Origin: an uncultured Clostridia bacterium
GTDB lineage: Bacteria > Bacillota > Clostridia > Lachnospirales > Lachnospiraceae
Assembly (NCBI GenBank): GCA_947643415.1
Contig: CANRWA010000028.1
Location: 1-49,386 of the forward strand
DNA length: 49,386 nucleotides
Reading direction: 5' to 3'
Part shown: piece by piece, positions 9,245 to 18,109 of the stretch
Layout of the letters: each line of letters opens with the position of its first letter
Position numbering within the stretch: position 1 is the first letter of the stretch
Program-made: the position numbers and the translations under genes
The notes under the pieces: generated by a model
The model's database searches: none
Seen by the model: the letters and a program-made list of their open reading frames with translations, nothing else
What the model was told of the DNA's origin: nothing

Positions 9245-10733
9245 ATTCCTCACTCCATCCATCCAGATTTTCATAAATAATCTTTGTCATCATGTCCCTC
9301 ACAGTCCTTGTTTCATCTGCCATAAGCTGATTGCTCATCTTCCGGTAGTGCTGTACACTCCCCAATCTTTTATGCCCTAACAGTTTTGCAATCGTCCAGT
9401 CATCCAGATGCATCTCCGTCAGCTTTACTCCGTAATAATGCCGGAACATATGCGAGTTAAACCCGAACGGTTTTCCATCGTCATCCCGCAACTTCTCCCT
9501 CTGGATCATGGCCAAGACTTTATACTTAATCGTAGTATACTGCAGCGGACGGCTGACATCATTTTCATTGACAAATATGTACTTTGTCTCTCCATACCGT
9601 TCTATGGTATAGTCAATCGCTTTCTGTATCAGCATGGTTAGTTCCCTGCTGATTGGTTTGTTATATACATCTGTCTTTACCTGATATATACGGATCATAT
9701 TCTGTCCATGCTCGTTATAAAGGCAGTCCCTTCGAAGCGTCAGTGTGTCGGATATTCTCGTACCCAACATCTGATGTATCACGAGGCATCTTGCAATCTG
9801 CTCGTCCATTCTGGCGATATGGGCATTAAGAATTTTCATCTCATTTTCCGAATACACCTTGAACTCCGGCTGTTCCTCCGGTGGTATGTCTGTATTCAGG
9901 AATAACCTGTCAAACTGCGGGTATTGGTACAGTTTGCCTACTGTTTCCAGCATGGAACGCAGACTCAATACCTGATTGCTCGCCCCTTTCTTGGGAGTGC
10001 ATTCCGTCATACGGTATATCAGGTATGCTTCCAGAATCCCCCTGTCTATCTCCGCACAAGACTGCACTTTGGGATGTTTTTCTTGCAGATATATAGAAAA
10101 ATGCCGCATGGCATTCAACCCGTTCTGTATTGTTCCAAGCGCTTCATACTGTAGACGCAGGTACACCGCTTTCTTTATTTCCTCCCGCATATCCTGCTGA
10201 CTGATTTTGGTAAAATTGAGTGTTTTTATGTTATAAATCGGGTTACTGCGTATTGCAAGGTCAAGCCTATCCAGTTCCCATATGTCTTTTTCCCTCTCAT
10301 CCCGTTCATCGGCAGGCTGTAAAAAACGCAGGATTCTCTCAAAATATTTAATCTGCTTAGTATCCACCATGTGTTCATTTCCATAAACATTCACTTTTTT
10401 CGTGGTCAGCGGATGCCCGTTCTGCAAAAGCCAGCCCCTGAACTGTCTCATCCATTTCTCCGGTTTTCTCTCCAGAAAACTTTTTATGCGGCTGGTATCC
10501 TTTTCTTCGAGGAAACATACAAGCCTCCGGAACAGAATCTTATCACTTAAAATTGTTGCAAAAGATACCTTTTCCCCTCGGTACAGCACAAATCTCTTTA
10601 ATTCCTCTTTCAGACCTTCCAATGCAATCCCCGACATGTCATAAAAGGGTGAAACATAGTTTGTTTTTCTCTGTTCCTCTGTTGCCTCTGCGTAACATTT
10701 CAACTCGCTATAATAAATTCTGTCCTGCTCCAT
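9198..10733 (-). CDS. Tyrosine recombinase (TnpB-like, third of trio)
   Basis: About 511 residues; the ATG at 10733 has AAAGGAG 6 bases upstream and overlaps the previous gene by 26 bases. The C-terminal catalytic domain carries the tyrosine recombinase signature: Arg in MLGTRISDTLTLRRD, HxxR in HMFRHYY, His in LLGHKRLG and Tyr in VQHYRKM. The long N-terminal part is probably the DNA core-binding and SAM-like region. It should act together with the other two recombinases on the element's ends. Confidence 0.8.
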   Translation of the reverse strand: MEQDRIYYSELKCYAEATEEQRKTNYVSPFYDMSGIALEGLKEELKRFVLYRGEKVSFATILSDKILFRRLVCFLEEKDTSRIKSFLERKPEKWMRQFRGWLLQNGHPLTTKKVNVYGNEHMVDTKQIKYFERILRFLQPADERDEREKDIWELDRLDLAIRSNPIYNIKTLNFTKISQQDMREEIKKAVYLRLQYEALGTIQNGLNAMRHFSIYLQEKHPKVQSCAEIDRGILEAYLIYRMTECTPKKGASNQVLSLRSMLETVGKLYQYPQFDRLFLNTDIPPEEQPEFKVYSENEMKILNAHIARMDEQIARCLVIHQMLGTRISDTLTLRRDCLYNEHGQNMIRIYQVKTDVYNKPISRELTMLIQKAIDYTIERYGETKYIFVNENDVSRPLQYTTIKYKVLAMIQREKLRDDDGKPFGFNSHMFRHYYGVKLTEMHLDDWTIAKLLGHKRLGSVQHYRKMSNQLMADETRTVRDMMTKIIYENLDGWSEEYEQIRHDGYQEPTAE

Positions 10734-12480
10734 CGTTTTCTCCTTTCCGCAGTCCGGATGCCAAGTCATGTTCCGGATCATTGAAGTATTTCTCATTTGC
10801 CTCTGCCAGTTTTTTTGGCATATAGTCAATATACTGCCGCGTCATTTCCTCATAAGCATGTCCGAGATAATCACGGATACTCTGGATGGATACCTCGTTA
10901 TCATAGAACATCGTTGCCACCGTATGGCGGTAATCATGGGACTGGAAGATATAATTTCCCTCTGCAATGCCATTTTCCTCACAACACTTTATCATCTGGT
11001 GGCGGAATGTCTGGTAGTTACAGGCACCACTACGGCTGTCCTTGAAAATATATTCATCCGGTCCAATCCGGTTCTTTTTCAAATATACCTGCATAATCCG
11101 GTACAGCCCCTCCGGGATTGGAACCCTTTTGTATGTTTTCATCTTGACCTGATAGACCTGAATCCATGCATCCTCTCCCTGCCGGTAATAGGCATTTCCT
11201 TTTAGGGTGCATACCTCGCTTGCCCGCAGGCCGATGCACCACAGATGCAGGAACATACACCGGAGATGCTCTGGAAAACGGTGGAGTTTCCGTATGATAT
11301 CCATATAAACCTCATACTCCACGCTTCTGTCGTGATGTACGGGAATTTCCTTTTTCCAGTAGTATTCCGCCCGGAACGGCACATTTTTTGTATGCCCCCT
11401 GACTTCGAGGAATTTGAAAAAATGGCGGATGCCCGATAATCTTTCATTAAACCCTTTGGCTGCTATACCGCTTTCCTGCAGCTTTTTGATATGTTTTTCA
11501 ATATCTTCATGCGTACACTTTCTGACATCTTTATCAAGGTTTTCAAGGAAGTTTCGGACAAACCGGTATCTTCCGGTTACCGTGCTTAATGCCTGCCCGG
11601 TAATGCCCAGCTCATATTTCATATACTCTTTCGCATATTTCCGGTTCTCCCGGTCTGCTATCTCCAGAAAAGATATGCTTTCCAGTGATTTTGAGAGGTC
11701 TCTCCTGCGTTCCGTGATAGGAAACCGTTCCAGATACCATACGTTTGCCTGCCAGTGGATTTCCTCTGCATCCAAAAAAACTGACTTCCTTGCGATGCCT
11801 AAAATATGCTCATAGGCAGATGGCACTTTTTTCCCATTGAATTTTAGATTTAATGTGTTTTTGTACTTTTCCATCTGCTCTGTTTCCAGTGTTTCAATAT
11901 CGTCCACTCCATTTTTAACGCAGAAGCCATAGAAATACTGTAATGCCAGCAATCGGTTTCTTCGGATATTTCTGTCCGCATAATTTTCTATCACGCAATT
12001 CAGCGCTACAAATATCTGCCGCTTTAACCGCTCCGGACATTGCTTTGTAAAATCCCACTCCAGAATCTCCCGCTGTCTGCTATCCATAAAAGATTCTGCC
12101 ACTTCCCGTTCGGGATGATAGGGCAGGTATAAAATCTCATTCCTATACTGCCACTGGTATTTCTGCCGTCCCGCCAGCGTCTGCATCTGCTGTCTGATAA
12201 AGTGTCGTCTGATTTTATCGTAAGCGTTCAAATAAGTACGTCTGCTATTTTTACTGATCTGCTCTGCCAAAAACACTTCATACTCCTGCCTAACCGAATA
12301 ATCCATTTCCTCAATGCTTCCTATTTCCGCAGCAATCAGAAATTTTTTCAGCTTGTTCCGTGGCGGCGATGGAATATCGGTAAAGGCATCGATTTCCCGA
12401 CTGATGTTCTGCCGACGCTTTTCCCTGATTTCTTCCGGCTCTATGTAGTTTTCTGTCTGCTGTAAAGCATATACCGGCAT
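10708..12480 (-). CDS. Tyrosine recombinase (TnpB-like, second of trio)
   Basis: 590 residues; ATG preceded by AAAGGAG at 7 bases. Catalytic residues are visible near the C-terminus: Arg in WCIGLRASEVCTL, HxxR in SHDYRHTVA, His in YLGHAYEE and Tyr in RQYIDYMP. A central segment (SALSTVTGRYRFVRNFLENL-like region near 300) resembles the SAM-like core-binding domain. Length is close to Tn554 TnpB (about 630 aa). It starts 55 bases after the first recombinase gene. Confidence 0.8.
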   Translation of the reverse strand: MPVYALQQTENYIEPEEIREKRRQNISREIDAFTDIPSPPRNKLKKFLIAAEIGSIEEMDYSVRQEYEVFLAEQISKNSRRTYLNAYDKIRRHFIRQQMQTLAGRQKYQWQYRNEILYLPYHPEREVAESFMDSRQREILEWDFTKQCPERLKRQIFVALNCVIENYADRNIRRNRLLALQYFYGFCVKNGVDDIETLETEQMEKYKNTLNLKFNGKKVPSAYEHILGIARKSVFLDAEEIHWQANVWYLERFPITERRRDLSKSLESISFLEIADRENRKYAKEYMKYELGITGQALSTVTGRYRFVRNFLENLDKDVRKCTHEDIEKHIKKLQESGIAAKGFNERLSGIRHFFKFLEVRGHTKNVPFRAEYYWKKEIPVHHDRSVEYEVYMDIIRKLHRFPEHLRCMFLHLWCIGLRASEVCTLKGNAYYRQGEDAWIQVYQVKMKTYKRVPIPEGLYRIMQVYLKKNRIGPDEYIFKDSRSGACNYQTFRHQMIKCCEENGIAEGNYIFQSHDYRHTVATMFYDNEVSIQSIRDYLGHAYEEMTRQYIDYMPKKLAEANEKYFNDPEHDLASGLRKGENDGAGQNLL

Positions 12481-12535
12481 ATCTATTCTCCTTTCCCGTA
12501 TTCCGTTATGAAATAACTCTGTTTCACCTGTTTGA

Positions 12536-13657
12536 CTACTTCAGCATTTCCTGTATCCCGTATACGGCTGAATGTTTCTCATAAAATTCATTGCTTGCTT
12601 CAATCAGATTATCATCCACCATATTCAGGTACTGGATGGTCGTTTCCAGATGTTTATGCCCAAGCGCCTGACTGATCATCTCCAGACGCCATCCGGCTTC
12701 CCGGCGCATATTTGCAAAATATCTTCTCAGCATATGCGGTGTGATTTTAATCCGGGTTTTCTTTTCCATCCTCTCCAGCATTTTATAGACACTGTCTACT
12801 TTTAATGGTTTCCCTATACCGTCCCCCATAATGTTAATGAATAAGAATGTCTGGTGCTGCAGTAACTCCCTGTATTCTGCGATATAGTACAGTAAAAAGT
12901 CAAAGGTTGAATCGCTGATTTTTGCTTTTCGGTATTCCGCATTTTTTGCTCTGGAATCATTCTCATTGTCCTCCCGGAAATATACCCCGACCAGATGGTT
13001 TCGATAATCGATATCCTTTACATAATTCACACCGAGGATTTCTCCAATCCGAAACCCGGTTTCTGCTAACAGAAGCAGCAGAAGCTGATCCCGGCAGTTC
13101 GTGCATGACTTCAGGATAGTAACAATCTCATTCTGCTTTGCCGGTTTCCCCCTTCTGCGTTCCTCTTTCAGATAACCCTTAAAAGAATGATTCCGCAGGA
13201 CTCTTTTCACGCCTACACTGTTGACTTCCACAATCTGGTTATAATACAGGACTTTCAGTTCCCTGCCACCATCGCTGCTTTCCTCGACAAAAAGATAGAA
13301 CCTGAACACATCTTTTAGGTATGCGTTGCAGGTTCTGTTGTCCGGCAGTTTATTTGTCTTTCCCTCTGTATGGCATCCGCTTTTGAGCCATTCCAGAAAT
13401 TTTGTAAAGTGTTCCGTCTGCCTGTCATAAGGCAGACTATATATATCCGTAATCCCCATATCCCTTGTATCCAGATATTCCAGATAGTAAAGGATGGAAA
13501 ACGCTGACCGCCTCACTGTATTGGGGGAACGCTTGGACATCGTTTTATGTTTCAGATACCGGGAGGGCAGTTCCACGATGCCCATCGTCTCGTTATCCCG
13601 GATGTAATAATATTTCACCGATGCATCCTTTACCATCTCCACGCTGTACCGTTTCAT
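12536..13657 (-). CDS. Tyrosine recombinase (TnpA-like, first of trio)
   Basis: About 373 residues from the ATG at 13657, with GAGAGGA upstream; an in-frame GTG 9 bases earlier is possible. Catalytic domain: Arg in AETGFRIGEILGV, HxxR in HMLRRYFAN, His in ALGHKHLETT and Tyr in IQYLNMVD. Length matches Tn554 TnpA, the recombinase thought to dominate strand exchange. First gene of the recombination operon. Confidence 0.8.
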   Translation of the reverse strand: MKRYSVEMVKDASVKYYYIRDNETMGIVELPSRYLKHKTMSKRSPNTVRRSAFSILYYLEYLDTRDMGITDIYSLPYDRQTEHFTKFLEWLKSGCHTEGKTNKLPDNRTCNAYLKDVFRFYLFVEESSDGGRELKVLYYNQIVEVNSVGVKRVLRNHSFKGYLKEERRRGKPAKQNEIVTILKSCTNCRDQLLLLLLAETGFRIGEILGVNYVKDIDYRNHLVGVYFREDNENDSRAKNAEYRKAKISDSTFDFLLYYIAEYRELLQHQTFLFINIMGDGIGKPLKVDSVYKMLERMEKKTRIKITPHMLRRYFANMRREAGWRLEMISQALGHKHLETTIQYLNMVDDNLIEASNEFYEKHSAVYGIQEMLK

Positions 13658-13886
13658 CTGCCTCACTTCCTCTCGTCTGGAAACCGCTTATTCTGCGGTT
13701 TCTTAACTCTATACACAGTATACCCACTTCATGCCGGAAAATCCAGCACAAAGACCGCAGCTCCCACCCAAAATACCAACAAACTTTTGCCCGAAACCTT
13801 TCCGGTATTTAAGCAGAACCAACAAAGGTGGAACTGCGTCCATATAGTTCAACAGCGCCAATTTGAACCCGCCGTTGAACCAAATA

Positions 13887-15851
13887 TCAAAGATAATATT
13901 CTTCCCGTTTCCGCTCTCTGATAAACGCCTCCACTTCCTTTAAGCTGCCTGTCCTTCTGCACTTCGGCAGAACACACAGCACATCTTCATGGTAGCGCCC
14001 GCCGGGGACTGCCCTGTGATCCAGTATGGACACCACGCAGGTATCCCGCTCCGTCCGGATTGCCCGCCCGAATCCCTGCCGCAGTTTCTTCTGCATATCC
14101 GGCAGGGCAATGGCCCGTATATATTCCCGCAATGTGCCGTAGTTCTCCCTCTCCGCCTCACGGATGGGATCAGGGACAGAAAAAGGCAGTTTTACAATAA
14201 TCAGGGAAGATACCATATCACCCGGAAAATCCACGCCCTCCCAGCAGGAACCCGCTGCCAAAAGGACAGCATTTTCCATCGTCTTAAACGCTGTGATTTC
14301 TTCTTGGGCATGACGCCACACCTCCACCATCGGAAAAGGCATGTCCTTCCGCAGTATCCGGCAGACATTCCCCATCAGGGAATAGGATGTAAACAGTACC
14401 AGCGTATGCCCGCAGGTTGAGCAGGCCAGCGACCGGATGTGTCCGGCAATCATTTCTGCCTCTCTCCGGCTTCCCTTCCGGCATTCCTTCAGGGTGTCCG
14501 GCAGATAAAGCAGGCAGTTCTCATCATAAGCGAACGGGGATTCTGCCACGCACTCTTTGACCGGTCTTGGCCCGCAAAGCCCGGTCTCCTGTCTTGTCCG
14601 TTCGAATCCATCCCCCGCTTTCAGCGTTCCGCTGGTAAGGATAGCGGGGAAACTCTTTCCCCACAAGGTTTTATACAGCCGTTGTGGTATTTCCCTGCTT
14701 GTGGCACAGAAGACCGGATATTTCTCCTGATCTTCCTGCAGATACAGGATGCAGGATTTTTCCTGCCTTTGAAACAGTTCCAGTACCTCTGCTGCTTCTT
14801 CCAGCCGGTTTCGTATCCAGACAGGAACTCCCCCTTTTAACTCTGCCGCTGTTTTTGCAAAGAAAGAAGCCGTTTCCTTTAGTGCGTGCCTACAACCTTC
14901 CGGGCAAGTGAACGTCTCCCTATCAGTACTGCTTTTATCCTTATCTCCGGCAGCCTTCAGGCTGGCAAGCAGCCCTGCATATGTTTCCCGGAGTCCCCTT
15001 GCTTCTTTTCTCCTATGTTCTCTTTCCAGATAATCACTGATTTCCAACACTTCATCCCGGCACAGGCTTCTACCATACATCTGTCTTGCCGCCTCCGGAA
15101 GCTGGTGGGCCTCATCCACGATAAGCGCCCCGTAATCCGCAAGCAGCGGACGGCTGCCCCTCTCCCGGTGCAGTACATCTGCCAGCAGATAATTGTGATT
15201 ACAGATTTGAAAGGCAATATCCTCCCATACCGCCCGTTTCAAATAGTTCCGGTAACGGCAGAAATGTCCTGCCGGGCATTCTTTTGGACAACTTCCCGGA
15301 ACACTTACGAGCCTGCGGTCAAAACCGCTCAGATTCTGCACCTTATCCATGTCATAATGCAGGCGCAGGGAATTCAGCGCCTCCCTCTGCTTCTCATTTT
15401 TCTTCTTGTCTTTGACCGCCTCCAACCGCAATGCCAGCCTCCGGTCGCAGACAAAATGCTCTTTCCCTTTCCGGATAATGCCTTTCAAGGGACTTTGTAT
15501 GATGCCTTTTTCCAACAGAACACCGGACAAAAATGGCAGGTATTCCTCCATGACCGCCCGCTGGAGGGCAATGCTGGAGGTGGAGACCACCAGAGAATCC
15601 GCATTCCGGGAAAATCTCCCGGAAGCATGCTTTTTTATCAGAATGCCCGCCACGAGGTAGGCATAGGTTTTACCGATTCCCACTCCGGCGTCGCAGAGCG
15701 CTATTTTCCCTTCCAGCAGTGTGGAGAGCATTTCATGGCAGAGACGAATCTGTTCTTCCCTGACTGCAAGTCCCCGTTCTGGAAAAATGGTACGGAAGAT
15801 TTCCTCCACCTCCCGGTGTGCCTGTTCCCAGCACTGGTTGTAATGCAACAT
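13887..15851 (-). CDS. DinG/XPD-family Fe-S DNA helicase
   Basis: 654 residues; ATG with AGGAAG 8 bases upstream. Walker A GVGIGKT lies at residues ~56-62 and DEAH at 246-249. Four cysteines between them (C135, C188, C192, C198) are placed as the [4Fe-4S] cluster ligands of the XPD/DinG helicases, which unwind 5'-3' and process unusual DNA structures. The C-terminal helicase motifs are GSCWEGVDF and QGFGRAIRTERD. Such helicases are common passengers of Clostridia ICEs. A long noncoding stretch precedes the gene. Confidence 0.85.
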   Translation of the reverse strand: MLHYNQCWEQAHREVEEIFRTIFPERGLAVREEQIRLCHEMLSTLLEGKIALCDAGVGIGKTYAYLVAGILIKKHASGRFSRNADSLVVSTSSIALQRAVMEEYLPFLSGVLLEKGIIQSPLKGIIRKGKEHFVCDRRLALRLEAVKDKKKNEKQREALNSLRLHYDMDKVQNLSGFDRRLVSVPGSCPKECPAGHFCRYRNYLKRAVWEDIAFQICNHNYLLADVLHRERGSRPLLADYGALIVDEAHQLPEAARQMYGRSLCRDEVLEISDYLEREHRRKEARGLRETYAGLLASLKAAGDKDKSSTDRETFTCPEGCRHALKETASFFAKTAAELKGGVPVWIRNRLEEAAEVLELFQRQEKSCILYLQEDQEKYPVFCATSREIPQRLYKTLWGKSFPAILTSGTLKAGDGFERTRQETGLCGPRPVKECVAESPFAYDENCLLYLPDTLKECRKGSRREAEMIAGHIRSLACSTCGHTLVLFTSYSLMGNVCRILRKDMPFPMVEVWRHAQEEITAFKTMENAVLLAAGSCWEGVDFPGDMVSSLIIVKLPFSVPDPIREAERENYGTLREYIRAIALPDMQKKLRQGFGRAIRTERDTCVVSILDHRAVPGGRYHEDVLCVLPKCRRTGSLKEVEAFIRERKREEYYL

Positions 15852-16429
15852 CCTATCGCTTCCTTCCCCGTATGCGTTAATACCACATCAATGCGGCCAT
15901 GAGAAACCACAGCCGCATGTATCTGATATCAACGTCACACATCTTCATTGATCTCTATATTTTCGTTTCCGCTGCTCCCGTATTTGCCACGCACCCCGGA
16001 AGCACTGCCCTGTAAAGGGCGGGGAACATTACAGGCGGGCATCCGGCATGATGCCGCTCGCAGATGTCCTGAAGGTCTTGCTGATTACAACCCGGAGTTC
16101 ATCCCATGCTCTCTGGCAATAAAACGTATCATTATCCCCCGCTCGTGATTATGGCGGAAAGCCTGCCACAGCTTTCTTTCAAATGTAATGAATCGCTCGG
16201 AATGAAGCTGGCGCCGATGCACAGACAGACCACCCGGAAATGCTTTCCCCATCCGGGCAGTCTTTTATGGCATACAGCACTGGCTCCATCCGTCATGGCG
16301 CTTACTTTGTCACGCTACTACTTACGGGAACGTACCTGTAATGCTGTGTATGAAATTGTCAAAGAACACAGAGGGATTTTGTTCCCCTCTACTATATAGC
16401 CGATGGGAATCCTGCTTTTTTCTCTCACC
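15852..16429. other. 578-bp noncoding stretch upstream of the helicase
   Basis: No convincing gene on either strand; short plus-strand frames lack ribosome sites. Composition is GC-rich, unlike the AT-rich spacers elsewhere, and contains small self-complementary motifs such as GCCCTTTACAGGGC (about 16008-16021). It could be an untranslated leader or structured RNA for the helicase gene, or a remnant of deleted coding DNA. Confidence 0.4.
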
Positions 16430-16855
16430 CTAAAAAATTTTTTTAATTTTTTTCTTCAGTCGGTGTATTCGACAGTAAACTGCCCGCCTGCTCATGCTGG
16501 TTTTCAGGATAATTTCAGGAATCGAGTATCCCATCGTTTTTAACAGGACAATCTGCAGTGTCTTTCTGTCTGCCGCCAGCAGAATATGTAACAGTTCCTC
16601 GTTTTCCACTGCTTCCAGCAGGGAATCTACTCCCAAAATCTCCTGCTCCGGCATATCTACCACCTGTAGTGCATACTGCTCCGGGAATACCGTCTGGTGT
16701 TCCCGATACCGCCTCTCACATTTAAAGTCCTCCCAATCCAGCCTGCGGAGTTCCCCGATGGATTCCTCATCCATCCCAAGACTGCGGAGCTGCCGTTCCT
16801 CGGACTCTTTCCACAGTCTCCATTTCTTTTCCTCTCTTGCTTTGTTATAACCCAT
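16430..16855 (-). CDS. Sigma-70 region 4-like regulator
   Basis: 141 residues. The C-terminal third (MGYSIPEIILKTSMSRRAVYCRIHRLKKKI) is a helix-turn-helix of the sigma region 4 type. The N-terminal part is highly charged with no clear region 2. ICEs of Firmicutes often carry such small sigma-like activators near their helicase or regulatory genes. Ribosome site is weak (AGGTAGAG, distant). Could also be a phage-type ArpU-like transcription factor. Confidence 0.6.
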   Translation of the reverse strand: MGYNKAREEKKWRLWKESEERQLRSLGMDEESIGELRRLDWEDFKCERRYREHQTVFPEQYALQVVDMPEQEILGVDSLLEAVENEELLHILLAADRKTLQIVLLKTMGYSIPEIILKTSMSRRAVYCRIHRLKKKIKKIF

Positions 16856-17320
16856 TTTTCTTTTCTCTACCTCCGATTTGAAATTTTTTAGGAATCAAAC
16901 CGAAGTGTGGCGGCGGTCTCGCAAAAGATACCAAAATAGAAACAGCAGATATTCTAACCGTTTTTGCCGGACGGATATCTGCTGTTGGTTGAACTTTGTA
17001 ATGTAATACAGAAACAAAAAGAAACAAACAGAAGTATGTCGAATTAAAAAATGCCATAGTCCCCTGTCCGGCTATGACACTTTTATTTCGCTTTTTTCGT
17101 CTTTTTGTTTGGCGTATGCCAGTTCTGATTTTTATAATACCGATTCCCCATTTCACAGGAAAGTGACGGACATATCCTGCTGTCAAATCCCCTCATTTTT
17201 TGTGACGGAAAACAGTATATTGTATAAAAATTTGTTTTTTGTTGAGATTGTGTTGATTTAGCGTTTGGAATATCGCAAGTTTCGACAAACAACGGATGTC
17301 AGTCTCCGCCAGCCATCCTT
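16856..17320. other. Intergenic region with a long interrupted palindrome
   Basis: About 465 bases without a supportable gene. It contains AACAGCAGATAT at 16941-16952 and its exact complement at 16975-16986, with CCGT/ACGG pairing in the loop, giving a 12-bp stem. It lies upstream of the sigma-like gene and may be a regulatory binding site or RNA hairpin. Confidence 0.45.
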
Positions 17321-17353
17321 ATGTAAAAAAAACAGCCCGGTGTCAAAACCAGA
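17321..17353 (-). terminator. Rho-independent terminator after the OmpR-like gene
   Basis: Minus-strand stem ACAGTCTGG / CCGGGCTGT followed by eight T, just after the stop codon at 17367. Confidence 0.7.
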
Positions 17354-17366
17354 CTGTCTTTGCCGA

Positions 17367-17792
17367 TTATTTGGATGTTACCTCGAAACAGTACCCTACA
17401 TCCCGGATACAGCGGATTACAAACGGTTCATCCTGAGATACGGTATTTAACTTTTTTCGTAAATTACAGAGATGAAACCGGATAATTTTTTCATTTCCGG
17501 CCGGGCTACCGCCCCATACTTTTTCATAGAGCTGTGTATAGGTCAGCACCTGCCCCCGGTTGGCTGCCAGCAGACAAAGCAGATTATACTCCTTTACCGT
17601 CAGGGGTATCTCCTGCCTGTCACGGTAGATTTTTCTCTGTTCCGGATAAATGGTAAGTCCAGGGAGGGAGATCACCGTTTCTTCCTCCCTGCTGAACATC
17701 TCGAAACCGGAATGGTGCTTCAATACTGCCATGACTTCATCAAATGTCGCCGCATCTTCTTCCTTAAATTCAATCAGCAGTATGCGTCCGAT
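17367..17792 (-). CDS. OmpR/PhoB-type winged-helix DNA-binding protein
   Basis: The domain is a Trans_reg_C winged helix (EIPLTVKEYNLLCLLAANRG, LYEKVWG, RKKLN..., GYCFE). There is no receiver domain, so it is a stand-alone DNA-binding protein or depends on another partner. The first ATG (17732) has no ribosome site. In the same frame, AGGAGG at about 17800 is 7 bases before an ATC codon (17792), and the intervening codons read GRILLIEFKEEDAATFDEV, which looks like real protein. I therefore extend the gene to a non-standard ATC (or ATT) start, about 141 residues; ATG may have been lost by mutation. Confidence 0.7.
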   Translation of the reverse strand: MGRILLIEFKEEDAATFDEVMAVLKHHSGFEMFSREEETVISLPGLTIYPEQRKIYRDRQEIPLTVKEYNLLCLLAANRGQVLTYTQLYEKVWGGSPAGNEKIIRFHLCNLRKKLNTVSQDEPFVIRCIRDVGYCFEVTSK

Positions 17793-17853
17793 AATAACAC
17801 CTCCTCAGTCTAATATTTTTATTTTGACTTTTTACATATTATAAAAAATACAG

Positions 17854-17878
17854 AAAAACGGCTCAGTTTCCCAAGCCG
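17854..17878 (-). terminator. Terminator after rubredoxin
   Basis: Minus-strand stem CGGCT...AGCCG followed by TTTTT, about 50 bases after the rubredoxin stop. Confidence 0.55.
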
Positions 17879-17925
17879 CTACTATAAATAACACTTTTTA
17901 TCTCTGTATTCTTTTATATTATTTT

Positions 17926-18081
17926 TTACTTCTTCGAAAACTGTTCCTTACCCACGAAACATAGTGGACACTCGAAATCATCCGGTATTTCTTCCCATTT
18001 TGTGCCTGGTGCAATACCGCCTTCCGGATATCCTTTCTCTTCATCGTATTCCCATCCGCAAACATCACATACATATTTCAT
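17926..18081 (-). CDS. Rubredoxin
   Basis: 51 residues starting MKYVCDVCGW, with the two CxxC pairs that hold the single iron: CDVC near residues 5-8 and CPLC near 38-41. GGAGG lies 8 bases before the ATG. Rubredoxin is the usual electron donor to superoxide reductase in anaerobes, and the desulfoferrodoxin gene is 2 kb away on the same strand, now separated by an IS110 element. The insertion end is only a few bases upstream of the ribosome site, so the gene has probably been cut off from its original promoter. Confidence 0.93.
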   Translation of the reverse strand: MKYVCDVCGWEYDEEKGYPEGGIAPGTKWEEIPDDFECPLCFVGKEQFSKK

Positions 18082-18109
18082 GTTCTCTTCCTCCGTTATG
18101 AAGTGACTT

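Larger units (their letters stand above)
8852..13657 (-). mobile_element. Tn554-like recombination module (three tyrosine recombinases + TnpC)
   Basis: Four consecutive minus-strand genes encode three unrelated-length tyrosine recombinases (373, 590, 511 residues) and a small coiled-coil protein of the TnpC/DUF6262 type. They are tightly packed with overlaps. Tn554 encodes TnpA (about 361 aa), TnpB (about 630 aa) and TnpC (about 125 aa) in this order; here an extra TnpB-like recombinase is inserted. Tn554 elements lack terminal inverted repeats, so I cannot define ends. The AT-rich Gabija block on the TnpC side is where such elements carry cargo, so it may be part of the same transposon. A small hairpin (13681-13701) lies upstream of the first gene. 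Confidence 0.65.

Noticed and set aside
15948..16399. Short plus-strand frames in the spacer upstream of the helicase
   Set aside because: No ribosome sites, atypical residue composition, opposite to all neighbours.
16845..17186. 113-residue minus-strand frame before the sigma-like gene
   Set aside because: Low-quality composition, no ribosome site, overlaps the start of the sigma gene and the hairpin at 16941-16986.
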